64,000 nt of DNA from Lepas anatifera. Its lineage: Eukaryota; Arthropoda; Thecostraca; Lepadidae. The stretch lies in NCBI GenBank assembly GCA_034440635.1, contig JAOTON010001252.1, positions 124,001-188,000 on the forward strand. Reading direction: 5' to 3'. The translations under genes were made by a program, and so were the position numbers. Under the pieces are notes generated by a model. It saw only the letters and a list, made by a program, of their open reading frames with translations, searched no databases and was not told where the DNA came from. Numbering within the stretch: position 1 is the first letter of the stretch; every line of letters begins with the position of its first letter. Positions 11,555 to 23,815 of the stretch are shown one piece after another.

Positions 11555-13727
11555 TTACGAGTAATAGTTCAGCTTGGAAATCCTGCCCCGACATCTGAGA
11601 ATTCCCCGGTCATCCAAGAATAGGTTCAGGTCTTTGACTTGCTTTGGAGTTTCGGCTGTTGCTTTGAGCCCTTCTGCTACTTGTTGCAGATACCCAATTT
11701 CTGTGCTGAAGGACTCTGCTTGCATTGTCCTCAGCCAGTACCGAGTGGCTTGCTGTTGGGGATCTGCTGGTCTTCTCAGCTTGTTCACGAAGTGGAACGC
11801 CTTTGAGGTGAGCCTGAGCAGTCTTCGTAGAGATGAGAAGTCCTTGATGTCTATGATGACTTCATGGAATGAAGATGGTGACTGTTCCACCTCAGTATTA
11901 AGGTGGTAAAGTCCAACTGATTCCTTGGCCTCTTCGGAGAGACAGTAAAGCTCACTGACTGGCCAGTTGTCTTGATCTGCGAGCCAGCTTGGACCGTGAA
12001 GCCATGAATGTAGCTTGCTCTCAAACTTGTGGGCAAATATACCACGAGTGGCCATGTCGGCGACGTTTGACGATGTGTTGACGTAGTGGTGGCGCATGTA
12101 CAGGTCGTAGTCTTCTTTAATCCGTTTCTTCATAGAACTGATGTCATTTAGGCGATTTGCTGTGTACTTGCTTTTCGACTTGCAGCCTGATGTCAGCCAT
12201 TCTAGTACTACTTGAGCATCGCACCAGATGAAGACTTGAGTTATGTTGATGTTGAGTGAGTCCAAGATCAGTGGAAGGCACTTCAAGGCCAGGAACACTG
12301 CAGTGATTTTTGCAAACACCAACTGCGGTTCAGCATCTTGTGCTAGGTAGCAGGCGAAGCCGTAACACTTCTTGCTTGCATCGCAAAATATATGAATTTT
12401 TGGAGATTGAACCCGTTCGGTGTCATCTGTGTTCCGTGGGAACCGAAGGTCTTGAAGCTGGAGGAGGTCACTCTTAAGTCGCAGCCATTGTTGTTGCATC
12501 TCTTGCGAGACTTGCTCGTCACAACTGGTGCCCTCCTTCCAAACCTGCTTCATGAGGATTCTTCCTCGGATGGTGACGGGCAAGCAGAGAGAAAGCGGGT
12601 CGAACACGCTTCTGATGCTGCTGAGAAGCTTTCTCTTGGTGATGTTGCCCTCGTCTTCAAATGTAAAGTTCGCAAGGGAAACGTTATCTTGCGCTGGCTC
12701 ATACAGATAGCCCTGCACTTTCTCGTTTGGAGCTTGATGCTGTTGGCATGTGCCATCTGCTGTCATGATGTCAGCCAGCTTCGGGTTGTTGCTTTGCCAG
12801 CTGCGCAGGTTGAAACCTCCTTGAAGGATCTTGATACTTTCCTTGTACACGGTGTGGAGAATGTCTTCGTTGGAAGTCGTGTAAAGGAAGTTGTCGACAT
12901 ACATCGACTGTTTGAGGATGGTGGCCGACCGTCTGTCAGAGAACCGTTGCAGATGAAGTTGAAGGATGTGGTTGAGGATGAAGGGACTGCAGTTGAGTCC
13001 AAAGAGAATGGTTTGGAAGCGATACGCGACGATGCCAGTATCAGTCTTCCAAAGGAAGCAGAAACGGTTCTTGTCTTCCTCGCTCTTGAGGTATATCTGC
13101 AAAAATGCCTTTTTATGTCTGCCATCAGAGTGAACTTGTTTGTGCGAAACTGCAACAGAAGCATGACGAGGTCGTTCAGCAAGTCCACTCCTTTGAAGCA
13201 CGATTCGTTGAGTGAAGGCTCTTTCCCAGTTTTCAGACTGCAATTGAAGACCGCCCGTAGCTTCGTTGTGGTTTGTTGGTCGGTTTTGATCACAGCATGA
13301 TGAGGTATTAAGATGCGTTGGCCTGTTGGCTCGGAATTGAGATCCACAGGCTCTATAATCCCGTCCTGAAGTTTTGTTCAAAAACAGCAGAATATGACGC
13401 CGCTAGACCTTGCTTGGTTAGATTTTGATGCACCTTGTTCATTGTCGCTAGCGCGACATCATAGTTCTCGGGTACTTTGCTGACCGTGCCGTATAATGGA
13501 ATTTTGACAAAGTATTTGCCGTCTCTGAAGTCTACTTCTTTTGTGAAGTTGTCCACGATTGATTGTTCTGTTGTAGATATGTGATCGTCAATCTCCGGAA
13601 TGCCGATGCTCTCGATGCTGAACATGTGTTCGAGCTGAAGGTCCACGTCGCTATCACTCAACGCATATACCAGTGGGTTGAAGTAGGACTTCTTTGGATT
13701 GAGTGTCATATTCACCAGCATGTTCAT
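11555..13727 (-). pseudogene. BEL reverse transcriptase and RNase H
   Basis: Three overlapping frames (13727-13353, 13347-12763 and 13100-11555) together cover the pre-RT region, the RT and the RNase H. Visible landmarks are the LRAVFNCS fingers block, the motif A region at ADIKxxF where the frame shifts, FGLNCSPF, and the catalytic box as YVDNFL. Most BEL elements have YVDD, so one catalytic Asp is replaced by Asn. The RNase H starts at IHIFCDASKKCYGFACYL with its Asp and continues to NVADMATRG. Frameshifts lie near 13350 and 13100. Confidence 0.88.
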
Positions 13728-13898
13728 GCTTTATTCGCTATGCTGAGCGTTCCTGTTGGAGTCTGCATCTGGCAGCTGTGTTGCAGATGCACTGGGCTGA
13801 TCACCACAGCTCACTTCTGCCGTAGACTTGAGGATGTTGCTTTCGGTACAGAAGCTGCTGTTGTTGCATCTGCTGCCTGACAGCAGATACGTTGATTG

Positions 13899-14405
13899 TC
13901 AATCGCAGTGGATGCTGTTGGTGAAGCTGGCACCGTTAGAGTGGTTGAAGCTTTGCTGGCTGCTGCTGGAAGTCTGTGAGAAGACTGTTGCGTCATCTGC
14001 GGGGCCCTGGTCTTCATCAGACTTGCCATCTTCATGTGATGTTTCTTCACGATCTTGATCGGGAGGTGGTGTACTATCTAGACTGAAATCTTCTAGGTAG
14101 CAGTGCACGTTTCCGAAGAGAATCATACCGTCCTGTACTTGGAAGGCAGTTCCCTGTCCGAGATCCACAGTTGTCAATGGTTTGAGGGCACTGATGACGT
14201 CAGAGCCAAGTAAGCAATCGAAGCCTCCGATGACATCTGAAGTCATTTCGCTGAAGAAGGAGTTCGCCAGACGCACTCCACGGGAACTGAGTGTTTCTAC
14301 TAAGTGCCTCACACCTGGGATTTCATACTGAAGGTCTAGGTTAGGATCCACGAGAAACTCATATTTGATAGACGTCTTTGGTGTGATGAATAAGTCACAG
14401 GTCAC
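13899..14405 (-). pseudogene. BEL protease C-terminal half (DUF1758-like) and linker
   Basis: This continues the protease in a different frame. The block GGFDCLLGSDVISAL is the conserved second half of BEL retropepsins. It is followed by an acidic, Ser-rich linker ending in a stop at 13899. In an intact element it would be contiguous with gag-pol. Confidence 0.75.
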
Positions 14406-15997
14406 GGGCCTGTAGCTCTGGTTCTTGCTGCCAATGCAGGTTTTGAGGGTTCATCTGAGCTGAACCCCAACTTATTAGCGAGGTGTTCGGTTATGTAGGA
14501 TGCTTGTGAGCCGTAATCAATCATGCATCTGACTCGCTCACAGTTATCATTGTTGACATGCATCAAGAGTGACATTGACGGGAGCAGAATTAACTGTCCT
14601 TTGTGAACGCCGTTGTGGATGAGGCGCAGACCGTTCTGTAGCTGTGAAGGTTCACCTGTTTTCACTACACATACTGCAGTGATGTGTTTCTTACTGCCAC
14701 ACAGTGTGCAAGGGTAAGTTAGCCCCACTGACTGGGCTTTGCACTCTGCAAGTTTGTGGGCTCCACTGCACCTGTTGCAGAGGTTGAGGTCCTGAAGACG
14801 TTGGATACGCAGCTGCGGGGTTTGGTAAGCTGTGCATCTAAGCAAAGAGTGTGACCCATCACACAGCGTGCACGCTCTTGGCTTCTGTTCTGGCGCTACA
14901 TTTGAAGGGGTTGAAGTTGGAGTTATCTGCGTTGCTTCCGTCGCAACGCGGAATGACTGCAGGGATGACTTCGGACCATCTGAGCTGTTGCGCAGCTGGC
15001 GGCTACACTGCTTCGGTGCGTGTAGCTGCGACGACGGCTTGACTTTACGCTGTTTTTCTGAAGGTTTTCCTTCAGTGTGATGTTTCACTGTTGGCGATGT
15101 TTTCGTCAGAGACTTGATGGCGGTGTTGTAACTCTCCATGAGCTGCTGAGTAGAGTGGAAGTCGGTCTTGAGAAGCATGCTCAGTTTTGACTTGAAGGTC
15201 GTTGGTAGCTTCTCACAGATCATGAAGCTGATGATCTTGCTGCTCAATGTGTCGTCTTTCAGGGCGTCATACCCGAAAGCCTTCAACTCGTAGACTGAAG
15301 AACGCATTGTGTTGAAAAATGACCGGATTGCGGCCAGATCCCTTGCAGGCAGTGATGGTAGCTCGTATATTTTCCTGATGTGATTTTCTACAATGATGTC
15401 TGCGTCCAGAAAGTCTTCCTTCAAAAACTTCCTGGCCAGATGATAGTTCTCATCTTCATTTGATAGATGCTTGATCGAATCTAGAGCATTACCACGGAGA
15501 TAACTCTTCAGGTACATGAGCTTGGCGCTTTCACTATACATCTCATTCTTCCCGATGAGGTCATCAAACATGTGTATGAAGTCGTTGAAGACCATGACAT
15601 CATCTTGTGATCCGGAGAAGACTGGCATCTTCAGCTTCTGGATGTCTGGCTGTTGCAAACTTGCTGGCGAAGCAGGTTTCTTTTCACACGGTTATTGAAG
15701 ATGAGAAGGCTTGATATCACTCTTTGCATAACTGAGGAATGATTTCTTGGTTTCCATGAAAATGTCGTACAATTCATTGATCCACAGCTCCTCCCTTTCT
15801 ATGTCTTCCTCTGTGGCGAGTAGTGCAGTGAAATCCCCGTGTGTTGCCTGAGCATGAGATCAAGCTGCAGTGAGCTCAGACCAGCAGTCTCGGACGAGGT
15901 CGACATCGGCTTCATCGGCGATCTGTTTCACAATGTTGCGGTTGATCCGAGTGAAATTGCGTTTACTATTTGCTCGGGCAGTTCTCAGTTTGTCCAT
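14402..15997 (-). pseudogene. BEL gag (DUF1759-like) with zinc knuckles and start of the protease
   Basis: The frame starts at an ATG at 15997 (MDKLRTAR...), crosses two in-frame stops near 15.86 and 15.69 kb, and is then open to 14402. The central region (PVFSGSQDDVMVFNDF, then KMYLKSYLRG-like and SFFNTM blocks) is the gag fold typical of BEL elements. Cys-rich knuckles follow (CTLCDGSH..CTA, CNRCSGAHKLAEC, CTLCGSKKHITAVC). The final part carries the aspartic-protease loop as MIDYGSQASYI, whereas BEL proteases usually have DSGS or DTGS. The frame is lost at the 14402/14405 boundary. Confidence 0.85.
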
Positions 15998-16613
15998 AGT
16001 GAGGAATGAAAAGCTGAATGTGCGGTCTGGAAACCGGCAAAAACCTCAACAAAGTTTAAAGTAGAAACACTAAGCGTGTAAGTTCACGAGATGCTGAGGT
16101 TAATATGACGAAAACCGTGTTGACCAACCGAAAAAAACAATCGGTAACCAGAAGAGTACCCACTAATGGCACGCCTGGGTAGACTGTTTTGGAGGCAATG
16201 TTGAAGCAGTAGTTGAAGTTGATGCTGAACTGGTTGACAAAGTTGATGCTGAAGTTGACAACCACAACTTCAATGAAGTCCCGAGTGCATCACGAAACAC
16301 GTTGAAGAAATTGGTGACCTCGAAATTGACACCACAAATAAACTAAGTGAAATATGAATGGATGCCGAAAGGCACGACCTTGATTTTATGAACAGCTAAT
16401 TATGCATCATTATATGCTGAAAAATTGCGTGGAATTATTGCAGTATGATGGCTCAAAATAAAACAAAAACAAATATTGAACCGGCTGATGGCTGGATGGA
16501 TACCAAAAGGCACGACCTTGGTTGCTTGTGTAATAACTTTACTGTTGAGTGTGTAATTGATAAAGCATAAGTGCGAACTGTAGCAATGCGGCACAAATTT
16601 CACAGGTTTCTTG

Positions 16614-17109
16614 TGTAAGAAATTATATAGTAGAAATGGCAAATGAGATGGATTTGAAGAAATTTAATTGTTGAGGAATGACTGGACCAGGGAAAATGGT
16701 TTCAGTGGACGCTGCAAAAATACACAGAGGCGGGTTTACCTTTTTGTTGACTCCTGGCCTCTGTGAAATTTGTGTTCCACTGGAGATTGAAATTTCCTTA
16801 ACTTCATATGCTCCTGAAATAGGCAATGCCGGTAGACAGTAGATGTTGCCACCGGTCCCCGCCTGATTTGCCACGCCACGCGAGCACACCACGCCGTATT
16901 GAGAGTTGAACGCTGACTGACCGCTGGTCCAGCGGCACGGACCCGACCCGACCGGTCGGGGTCACGTGACTCCATAGCTCGCAGGCCAGGTAGCCCGCCT
17001 CGCAGCGGAATAGGGAACTGGGCGGGTGAAGGCAGGGATGGTGGGGGTGTCAGTTTGAGATGATTAAGTCTGATATTGAATTGTGTATGAATGTGAAATA
17101 GTTCTCACA
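16614..17109 (-). repeat. BEL 5' LTR
   Basis: Same length as the other LTR. The high similarity implies a fairly recent insertion compared with the LINE remnants around it. Confidence 0.9.
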
Positions 17110-17722
17110 CTATTTCAGCCATGAATTATGTGTAATTGTGTTACTTCATTTCATTTTCGAATGGAGCTTACTTGAACTAAATTAGGACTTGTATTGCCAT
17201 ACCAGCGTTAACCCACCTAAAACCCCCTGGATCGAGAACAGATCTCCAGCTCTGGCCATGGTATATTATTTTTCGGTCCGACAACCCCCTCGTGACGTCA
17301 TTTATGAACAGCTCCATATAGGCTTAAGTAAGACAATTTGTGTGTGTGTGGTTAGCCATATTAGGTTATTCATTCGTCAAATGCTAAGGGAAAACTAATT
17401 TAATTGGGTAAAGTTAACTAATCTCAATCTCATGTGGACCCCAGGAACACAGGTCCTAGTTAAGATTATAACGCTCTCCAATCCCCAGATGTCCCGGCAC
17501 GGTCCAGTACAAACCCAGTTGATCCCAGCAAAGTCCTGGCCGAGCCCAGCATCCCGTCCCGGCTCCAGGACACCCGGGACCAAAAATAGAACCTCTGGTA
17601 CTGACCCCGTCGAGTGTTCTCCGCAAAAGACGCCTACTTACAAGACAGTATAAATATTATTAAAAATTTGGTTCTAAAAGGGCTACACATATTAAAGAAG
17701 CCCATGGTTTGGTTTGGTGCAG
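17110..17722. other. intron-like DNA between the BEL element and the first secure exon
   Basis: Apart from the CCCGGC-rich degenerate repeats at 17490-17590 I see no gene or element here. Confidence 0.4.
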
Positions 17723-17870
17723 GAGGTGCACTGACTGGCTGTGGACCTGGCGGACAGATGGCGGTGACTCGACTGGCCTCTCGCACAAGGAGAGGGAGGA
17801 GCGAGTGCGACAGTTCCGCCAGCTGCAGCTGCAGCAGGCCCAGCGCAAGAAGGAGCTGCTCGCCCAGCAG
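17723..17870 (+). CDS. ens: MAP7/ensconsin-family gene, coiled-coil exon 1 (first secure exon)
   Basis: The exon encodes KEREERVRQFRQLQLQQAQR and continues KKELLAQQ, the start of the charged N-terminal coiled coil that binds the microtubule lattice in MAP7 proteins (family knowledge). The donor is CCAGCAG|GTTCGC at 17871, in phase 0. The acceptor is uncertain. Candidates are AG before 17723 (best pyrimidine context), before 17758, or before 17790 (phase 0, exactly at the start of the charged helix). Joined in phase to 29570-29665 it continues the helix without a break. The upstream partner exon is not established. The exon is GC-rich and flanked by TE-rich DNA. Confidence 0.7.
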
Positions 17871-18604
17871 GTTCGCATCAGCTGCAGCTCTCCAGCAGGG
17901 TGGTGGGACCCTGAACATCGGCTGGTTGACGGCCGATGTATAGCTGCCAGCTCTGCCCGCGTGTTCTGGCACATTTGGATAAGCATCCGTGCACAGCACC
18001 TCCTGGGACAATCCACCTTAAAACGAACAATAAAAAGAATGTTAAAGGTCATTTTTATCTCTAGGATTTGTACCAAAATTGGTAACTGGGGACATCTAGT
18101 GCGCAGGAACAATATTTGAAAGTCCTAGCTCAATCGGTGGAACGGTTACGGAGTTATGGCCCGAGGCATATTGTGAGGTCACGAAAAACATCAAGTGTTC
18201 TTTGGTTGATATGGCAAGGTTAAAGTCCAGCAAAATAGAATTGACATATCATTGGAATGGCAATGACATATAGTCTCAGTTTTTTTACCTTTTTTCATTT
18301 TGGGGTAATTTCTGACTTTTTAACATGGTGACCTTAGGTCACCTGCCGTAGCTCTGAGTACATTACAAGCTGCATTTTTATTGAACCATAAATTTGAGTT
18401 CTTTCGATGCAGAAAATAAAAAAATGGTATTTTTCTATAAGTATGTCGAATGGGAGCGGATGTTTCAGGTGTTTTGTAAAGACATGTGCTTCCTGTTTTC
18501 CAGTAACGGCTTTGTCCGCCCAAAAACGCATCGAGATTCATACTGATGTAATGGTTGCCGAAAAAGACGCAAATGTTGATGGCTTTTGACCTCATGAACA
18601 TATG
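17871..18604. other. intronic dispersed-repeat DNA
   Basis: No coding signal. At 18060-18200 there is a diverged copy of a module (CAAAATTGGTA, AGCTCAATCGGT, GGAGTTATGGCC, GAGGCAT) that recurs at 18690-18790 inside the adjacent inverted repeat. Confidence 0.45.
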
Positions 18605-19208
18605 ACATGGCCTCGTGACCTTAGATGAGGGCAATTCCAGCACCAATCGACCAAGGCCTACACGGTTCCTCTCCGATTTTCTTTAAAATTGGCATATAGG
18701 GTTCTCATGGTCCCCAAAGCCGAATCTGAGAGTTTCAGCTCAATCGGAGTAAAACTTTAGAGGTTATTGCCTCAGGCATTTTTTGAAAATCTTCTTACAT
18801 TTCATTTTTTTAGGTGACCATACAACCCACAGATACTGATGAACTATGTATTGAATATACATTTTCCTGTTTGAAATGAACCAAAAAAAGTCGAATCTGA
18901 AGTCCGTTTGACCCTAGGTCACTTGTGAAAAAATTTATGATTTGACCTTGACCTAAGGTCGCGTCCCAAATTTGCTGTTACACCCTTTTTTTCGAAATGG
19001 AATATCTCAAATTGAAGATTAAACTTTTTCCGTCCAATAAAATAGGTTAGAACATCCGTTTGTATATCTACTAGTGTTTTTAACACGCACAATGGAGGGT
19101 GGTCTGGTGTCAACATGTAATGAAGGAGGTCCCGAAATTCCTCCCCTGAGATCTCGCATTAAGAGAGTTAGGAAAACGCATGTTGCGGTATTTGTGAGGC
19201 CTGTAAGC
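18605..19208 (+). repeat. left arm of a 5.2-kb inverted repeat
   Basis: Diverged but collinear reverse complement of 23207-23815. Shared blocks run from GGGCAATTCCAGCACCAATCG through GAGGTTATTGCCTCAGGCAT, TTTGACCCTAGGTCACTT and TAGGTTAGAACATCCGT to ACGCATGTTGCGG. A TTAACACGC terminus lies inside the arm at about 19081. Confidence 0.8.
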
Positions 19209-19463
19209 TGTTTTATTTGGGCTCAATTGTATGGACTTATATCTATATCCTTAAGGTCAAATCAGGTCACAAATGTTAATGTATGTACGTCATACCGGAC
19301 ACCTTTAGTTAAGTGCTGTGATTATACGGAAAAAGTCGCAAAACGTTTGAAACATATAACAGTGATATTGAAAAATATAACAGTACGGTGACAGTGGACA
19401 CCCTCACGTCAACGGAGCCCTGGAGAGGAGGAGGTTAGGGAGTATTTATACTCTTTTGACTCC

Positions 19464-21440
19464 GTGCAAATGGCTTCTGAAGATATTACGTTCAAAGAAT
19501 GGTCAAAATCAGAGAGAGAATCGACGCGTTCGGATTGCGTGGATAATATAGAGCGATTTGTTGATTCCCTGAGTGAGAAAGTATGTAACCTAACCCGTCA
19601 CCACTACATCTATATAGCTCAAGGGTATTATATAGCAAACTGGAAGGAAAAGGCACCAAAGGGGGAAGCCGTAGTCATCGATGACTTATCAGAAAATAAT
19701 ACATGTACTGCGCAAAATGCTGCTCAGTCGTATCACTGGTCTGCAAAGCAGGTGACTGTACACCTTTTTGTTCCATACTGGATTGAGGATGGAGTCCGGT
19801 GCAGTAGTTGTTTTTTAAGTGACGACTTAACCCGCGCCCCACCGGGGGTCCGGCGCCACCTTCGCCCCACCGGGGGGCCATCGATGGCCCCCTCTAACTC
19901 CGAAAATATGGGCTTTAGCGCAAATCTGCAAAGTGCAATAGAAAGCTTGCGTGAATTCAGTAAGAAATTACTTCGCATGTTTTAGTGCTCAGGTCAATGG
20001 TTTGACCTCCAGAGGTCAAATTAGGTCAAGATCGGCTATTTTCACTCAAATATGCAATGATTGAGCAAACTGGGCATAACTCTTATGTCATTAGAGCTAT
20101 TGAGGCCTGGTAAAGTACATTTGATAGCAAATTGCCAGTACTTTTTCCGCTATGTGGAACGTAAAGACCTCCCGCCAGTGGTTTGACCTCCAGAGGTCAC
20201 CTCGTGACCTAATATGACCTGAGGTCACGAAAGGTCAGAAAGTGACCTTGCCATATATCAAATGAAAGCCAGTGACAAGACAAACACGATGGTGTTTGTT
20301 TCACCGCTCTAGCTTAATTAGGTCAAAGTTATTGCCAAAATACTGTTTTTGACCTCTGGTGACCTTGGATGACCTTGGAAAGGTCAAAGGGCAAATATGA
20401 CCCCTGGGATCCGTGAAAGGGTGTCCAAAAACGTTGTTCTGAGCAGTCTGAGTATTTGCAATCATTTTTGTGGCTTTTATATCATGAAATAACTTTTCCA
20501 TATGCTTTTCCAATGGGAGAGGTCGCCTCGTGACCTGACCTCAGGGCACGAAATCGAAAAATCCCGGATATACACCTTGTAGACCCTGGAGGGGTTATGA
20601 AGTGTAGGAAGTTTCAAATCGATCGACTTTGAAATGTAGCTCTTACAGAGCTCTAAAGTGAAGTGCGGTGACCTTGGTTGACCTCTTCTGGTGACCTGAC
20701 CTTGGGTGACCCGGGGTAAAAATTCAGGGATGATGGGAAAATGATGTAGTGAGAGGTAGAGCCCTGAACCGCGGTGCTGCGCCTCGTCGTTTTTCTGCTA
20801 TCCCGGAAAACCTTAGGGGCCATCGATGGCCCCCGGTGGGGCGAGGGTTAAAGCACTCTCACGTCATGGCTCATATCTTGGAGCACAAACTCGTACCTTG
20901 GCTACGCACCCACATGCCAAGTTTGAAGAAAATACATTAATCAGACGGGTGCGGTGGCCAGTTCAAAAACAATTTTCACTTTATCACTGCTTGTTATCAT
21001 CCAGATAGACTTTCAATACCATGTGAATGCCACTTTTTTCTACCAGCCACGGGAAGAACACCTATGACGGAGTTGGCGGTAAAGTTAGAAGAAGAACAGC
21101 CAAGGTAAGCTTAAGGAGAGAAGAAAAGGATCAGATCTTGGATCTTCTATTGATGTTCTCTTTTCTGACGCAATACTTCGACACCACAATCAATTTCGCG
21201 TTTGTTAGTAAAGAGGAGGTCTTCGAAATGTCAAAACGACTGATACAGCGGTACAGCTCGGCATTGAAGATCAAGGGCACCCAACGGTTTCATCGTTTCA
21301 CACCCGTAAAACTGAACACCATGCAGGTGCGAGAGCTCTCTGAAGACATCGACGGAACCAGTGGCAGACCTAGCCGATCGGTTTGGGAGGAGCAAACCAA
21401 AGTCAAAAAGGAAGAAAGAGAAAAAAACGTCACGCAGTGA
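19464..21440 (+). pseudogene. transposon-associated protein remnant (C-terminal half), split by a TTAA element
   Basis: Three blocks belong to one family that I recall as multicopy uncharacterised proteins in arthropod and Hydra genomes. Block one (19464-19826) has GEAVVIDDLSENNT and YHWSAKQVTVH. Block two (20853-21040), after an inserted element, has SLKKIH, a stop, then SDGCGGQFKNNFHF. Block three (21027-21440), in another frame, has STSHGKNTYDGVGG and a C-terminal tail. In intact members these motifs follow each other as LGDFAENY / SDGCxGQYKN / HGKxxCDGxGG. Their Asp-rich spacing suggests an RNase H-like fold, but the enzymatic role is not known to me. The copy is broken by an insertion, a stop and a frameshift. 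Confidence 0.6.
19827..20851. mobile_element. TTAA-flanked non-autonomous DNA element Z
   Basis: It is bounded by TTAA at 19827-19830 and 20848-20851. Inverted ends read inward as CCCGCGCCCCACCGGGGG on the left and CCCTCGCCCCACCGGGGG on the right, followed on both sides by a GGGGCCATCGATGGCCCC palindrome. It interrupts the transposon-associated reading frame at 19464-21440, which marks its insertion. The interior is non-coding and carries many AGGTCA/TGACCT half-sites. TTAA target use is typical of piggyBac-type transposases, and no transposase is encoded. Confidence 0.75.
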
Positions 21441-23206
21441 AAAAATTGTGCTACAATTATATGATTTGACAGTAGGATTTGGGATATTTGACCTAAAAGG
21501 CAGAAAAAACGTCACGGGGTGAAAAAGTATGGGCTCAAAATACTTTTTCTATCCAAGACCCAATATTTACACTGGACTTAACTGGTTCTGTTTGAAGTTG
21601 AGAGTTGAAGCACCGAAATCTTGCTTATAAATTAAAAATGAGTCGGGGCATAAAGGAGGTTTACCGCTTGGGGAGGGGGTCGGGGGCAAAAACATAATTT
21701 TGCCTCTAGCTTTCCATTTGGGGGGGACATGCCGTTTTTGCTTCCCCCTGGATCCGCCACTGGACGGAACAGAGCTGCCTACTGTGACAGCGTAAGGTCA
21801 GCTCAGCACAAAGACAGCTCATGGAGGCGCCAGCTCCCGTATTTCGGTGCATTGTTGCAAACCGGTGTCCGGTGTACATACATACATATTTTTCCACGTG
21901 TTGACAAATGCTTGCTTCCTTAAACTTCAAGGAGAGTAAAATCGCGCAAAGATATCGTCAAGGAGAGAGTATTGCTATAGTTCTAACTCGCAAGTGGGAA
22001 ATGCTTGCTTCGGTCCGATGCAGAAAAAAACTTATTTGAATTGACGCGATAGGCGAGATCTATATATGAACACGGGAAACCACGATTGCCTCATTTGGCT
22101 TTCACCAGACTTCTAGCACTGTTCCTAGTGTATCATCATTTTGTCCCACTACATTTCCAATATGCTGTCGAAGCCCCAGCGAAAAGTTATTGTCATCCTT
22201 TAAAGCACTGCAATGAGCATTAACACGCAGTCGGACAGGGCTTAAGCATAATTACCCGAGGTGGCCGGAAACCCTTCATGGCAGAAAAACAGCATCGATG
22301 AGCGAGTTAATTTTGGAAATAACTTTGAAAATCTGTCCTCTATGTTTGCGCACTGACTGACCTATAGGCTTACAAAATCAGATGTATATTCCTAATAGCC
22401 ATAATCTGCGGTCACATAAGCATCGCCACCGGAAAAAGTGGGGGGGGGCAGTCAAACTTCAACCTGATGCTGACAAAAACCTTTCCACGATATGACCAAA
22501 AACTGTTCAAATTTGGGCTCCTCGTTGCCTTCCACATTTACTGTTATGCAAGTTTCAGGTTTTCTCCCATTTTGACTGAGATAAGGAAATATTGGGCCAA
22601 AAAGTGGGGGCCAGGCCCCCTGGCCTTCTTTTCCGACGCCTATGTGCGGTCACACCAGTTCAAATGCATTGCAGACATAGCTGTGCGATGAAAACGTAGT
22701 ATCGTCAGAGTTGTATGTTAAGATCATTTCTCTAGATCATAGGTTACAGACCAACGTCATATAAACATTATCGCAATTGTTGATCCCACAGCTTTCGGTC
22801 ACATGACGTTCTCTGGCAATACGTGTATGATGTTTTGATGTTACAGCTGAGGTTACAGCATGCTAAGTTCCAGGTCACAGGCCAAAGACCGTGGGTCAAG
22901 GTCAAACTCATTGATTGCTTAATGGTTGCTTCTTTGCAAGCTTCAACGTATGTGCATTCATTATGGAAATATCTCACGTTGTGGTGTTACTGGTCAATTA
23001 CCTTGACCGACCTCGACCTAAATATTCAAGAGAACAATTTATATCTTCTCTATATGAAATTTGCCCGCTCGAAGTGTATTCACGACTTTGTTTTGCACAA
23101 TAACGGCATTTCGCTAAGTGTCAGGTGCGGCCTACATTTGACCTCTATGACCTCATTTGACCTTGAGGATACTGATCTAGGTCCATGAAATCTAGCTTAA
23201 ACACAT
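21441..23206. other. intronic DNA with DNA-transposon ends
   Basis: The segment ending at 21766 has a terminus (CCTGGATCCGCCACTGG) of the CAGTGGCGGATCCAGG type common at ends of cut-and-paste elements. A matching partner end was not found. Another GGGGGCAGTCAAAC boundary lies near 22440-22455. No gene is recognised. AGGTCA half-sites are dense at 22850-23010. Confidence 0.45.
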
Positions 23207-23815
23207 TCTACAGCCCTCACAAAAGCCGCAACACACGTTTTCCTAACCCTCTTAATTGGTGAAATCTCAGGGGAGGGATTTCGGGACCCTTCATTACGTG
23301 TTGGCGCCAGGTTACCCTCCACTAAGCGTGTTAAAAACAATGGTGGATATAAAAAACGGATGTTCTAACCTATTTTAATGGAAGGAGAAAGGTTCAATCT
23401 TTAATTTGGAATGTTCCTTTTCAAACAAAAGGTGTACCAGCAAATTTTGAATATGACCTTAGGTCAAGGTCAAATCATAATTTCTTTATCAAGTGACCTA
23501 GGGTCAAACAGACTTCAGATTCGAGTTCTTCGACTCATTTCAGACAGGAAAATATATCTTTAATGCATAGTTCATCAGTCTCTGTGGGTTTTATGGTCAC
23601 ATAAAAAATGCACTGTAAGCATATTTTTAAAAATTCCTGAGGCAATAACTTCTAAAGTTTTACTGCGATCGAGCTAAAATTTTCAGATTCGTCTTTAGGA
23701 CCCATGAGAACCCTATATAATTATTTTGAAGAAAATCAAAGAGGTACCGTGTATATTTGCCATTTGCCTGGTCGATTGGTGCTGGAATTGCCCATGACCT
23801 TTCGTGACTCCTTCG
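23207..23815 (-). repeat. right arm of the 5.2-kb inverted repeat
   Basis: Reverse-complement partner of 18605-19208. It contains CTCCACTAAGCGTGTTAA at about 23320-23337, matching the TTAACACGC end inside the left arm. Confidence 0.8.

Larger units (their letters stand above)
9609..17109 (-). mobile_element. BEL/Pao LTR retrotransposon, near full length, inactivated
   Basis: Two direct repeats of 496 bp (9609-10104 and 16614-17109) flank a minus-strand gag-pol. The order is DUF1759-type gag, zinc knuckles, protease, RT, RNase H, integrase and a DUF5641-like C-terminus, which is the BEL/Pao architecture. The LTRs begin TG and end CA. The flanks share CTAT (9605-9608 and 17110-17113), consistent with a short target duplication. 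A purine tract (minus-strand GGGAAGA) abuts the 3' LTR. No obvious tRNA primer site is visible inside the 5' LTR. Multiple frameshifts and stops make it non-autonomous. It lies upstream of the first secure MAP7-family exon and opposes that gene. Confidence 0.92.

Noticed and set aside
12392..13300. 302-codon plus-strand frame within the BEL element
   Set aside because: Antisense shadow of the RT/RNase H coding sequence.
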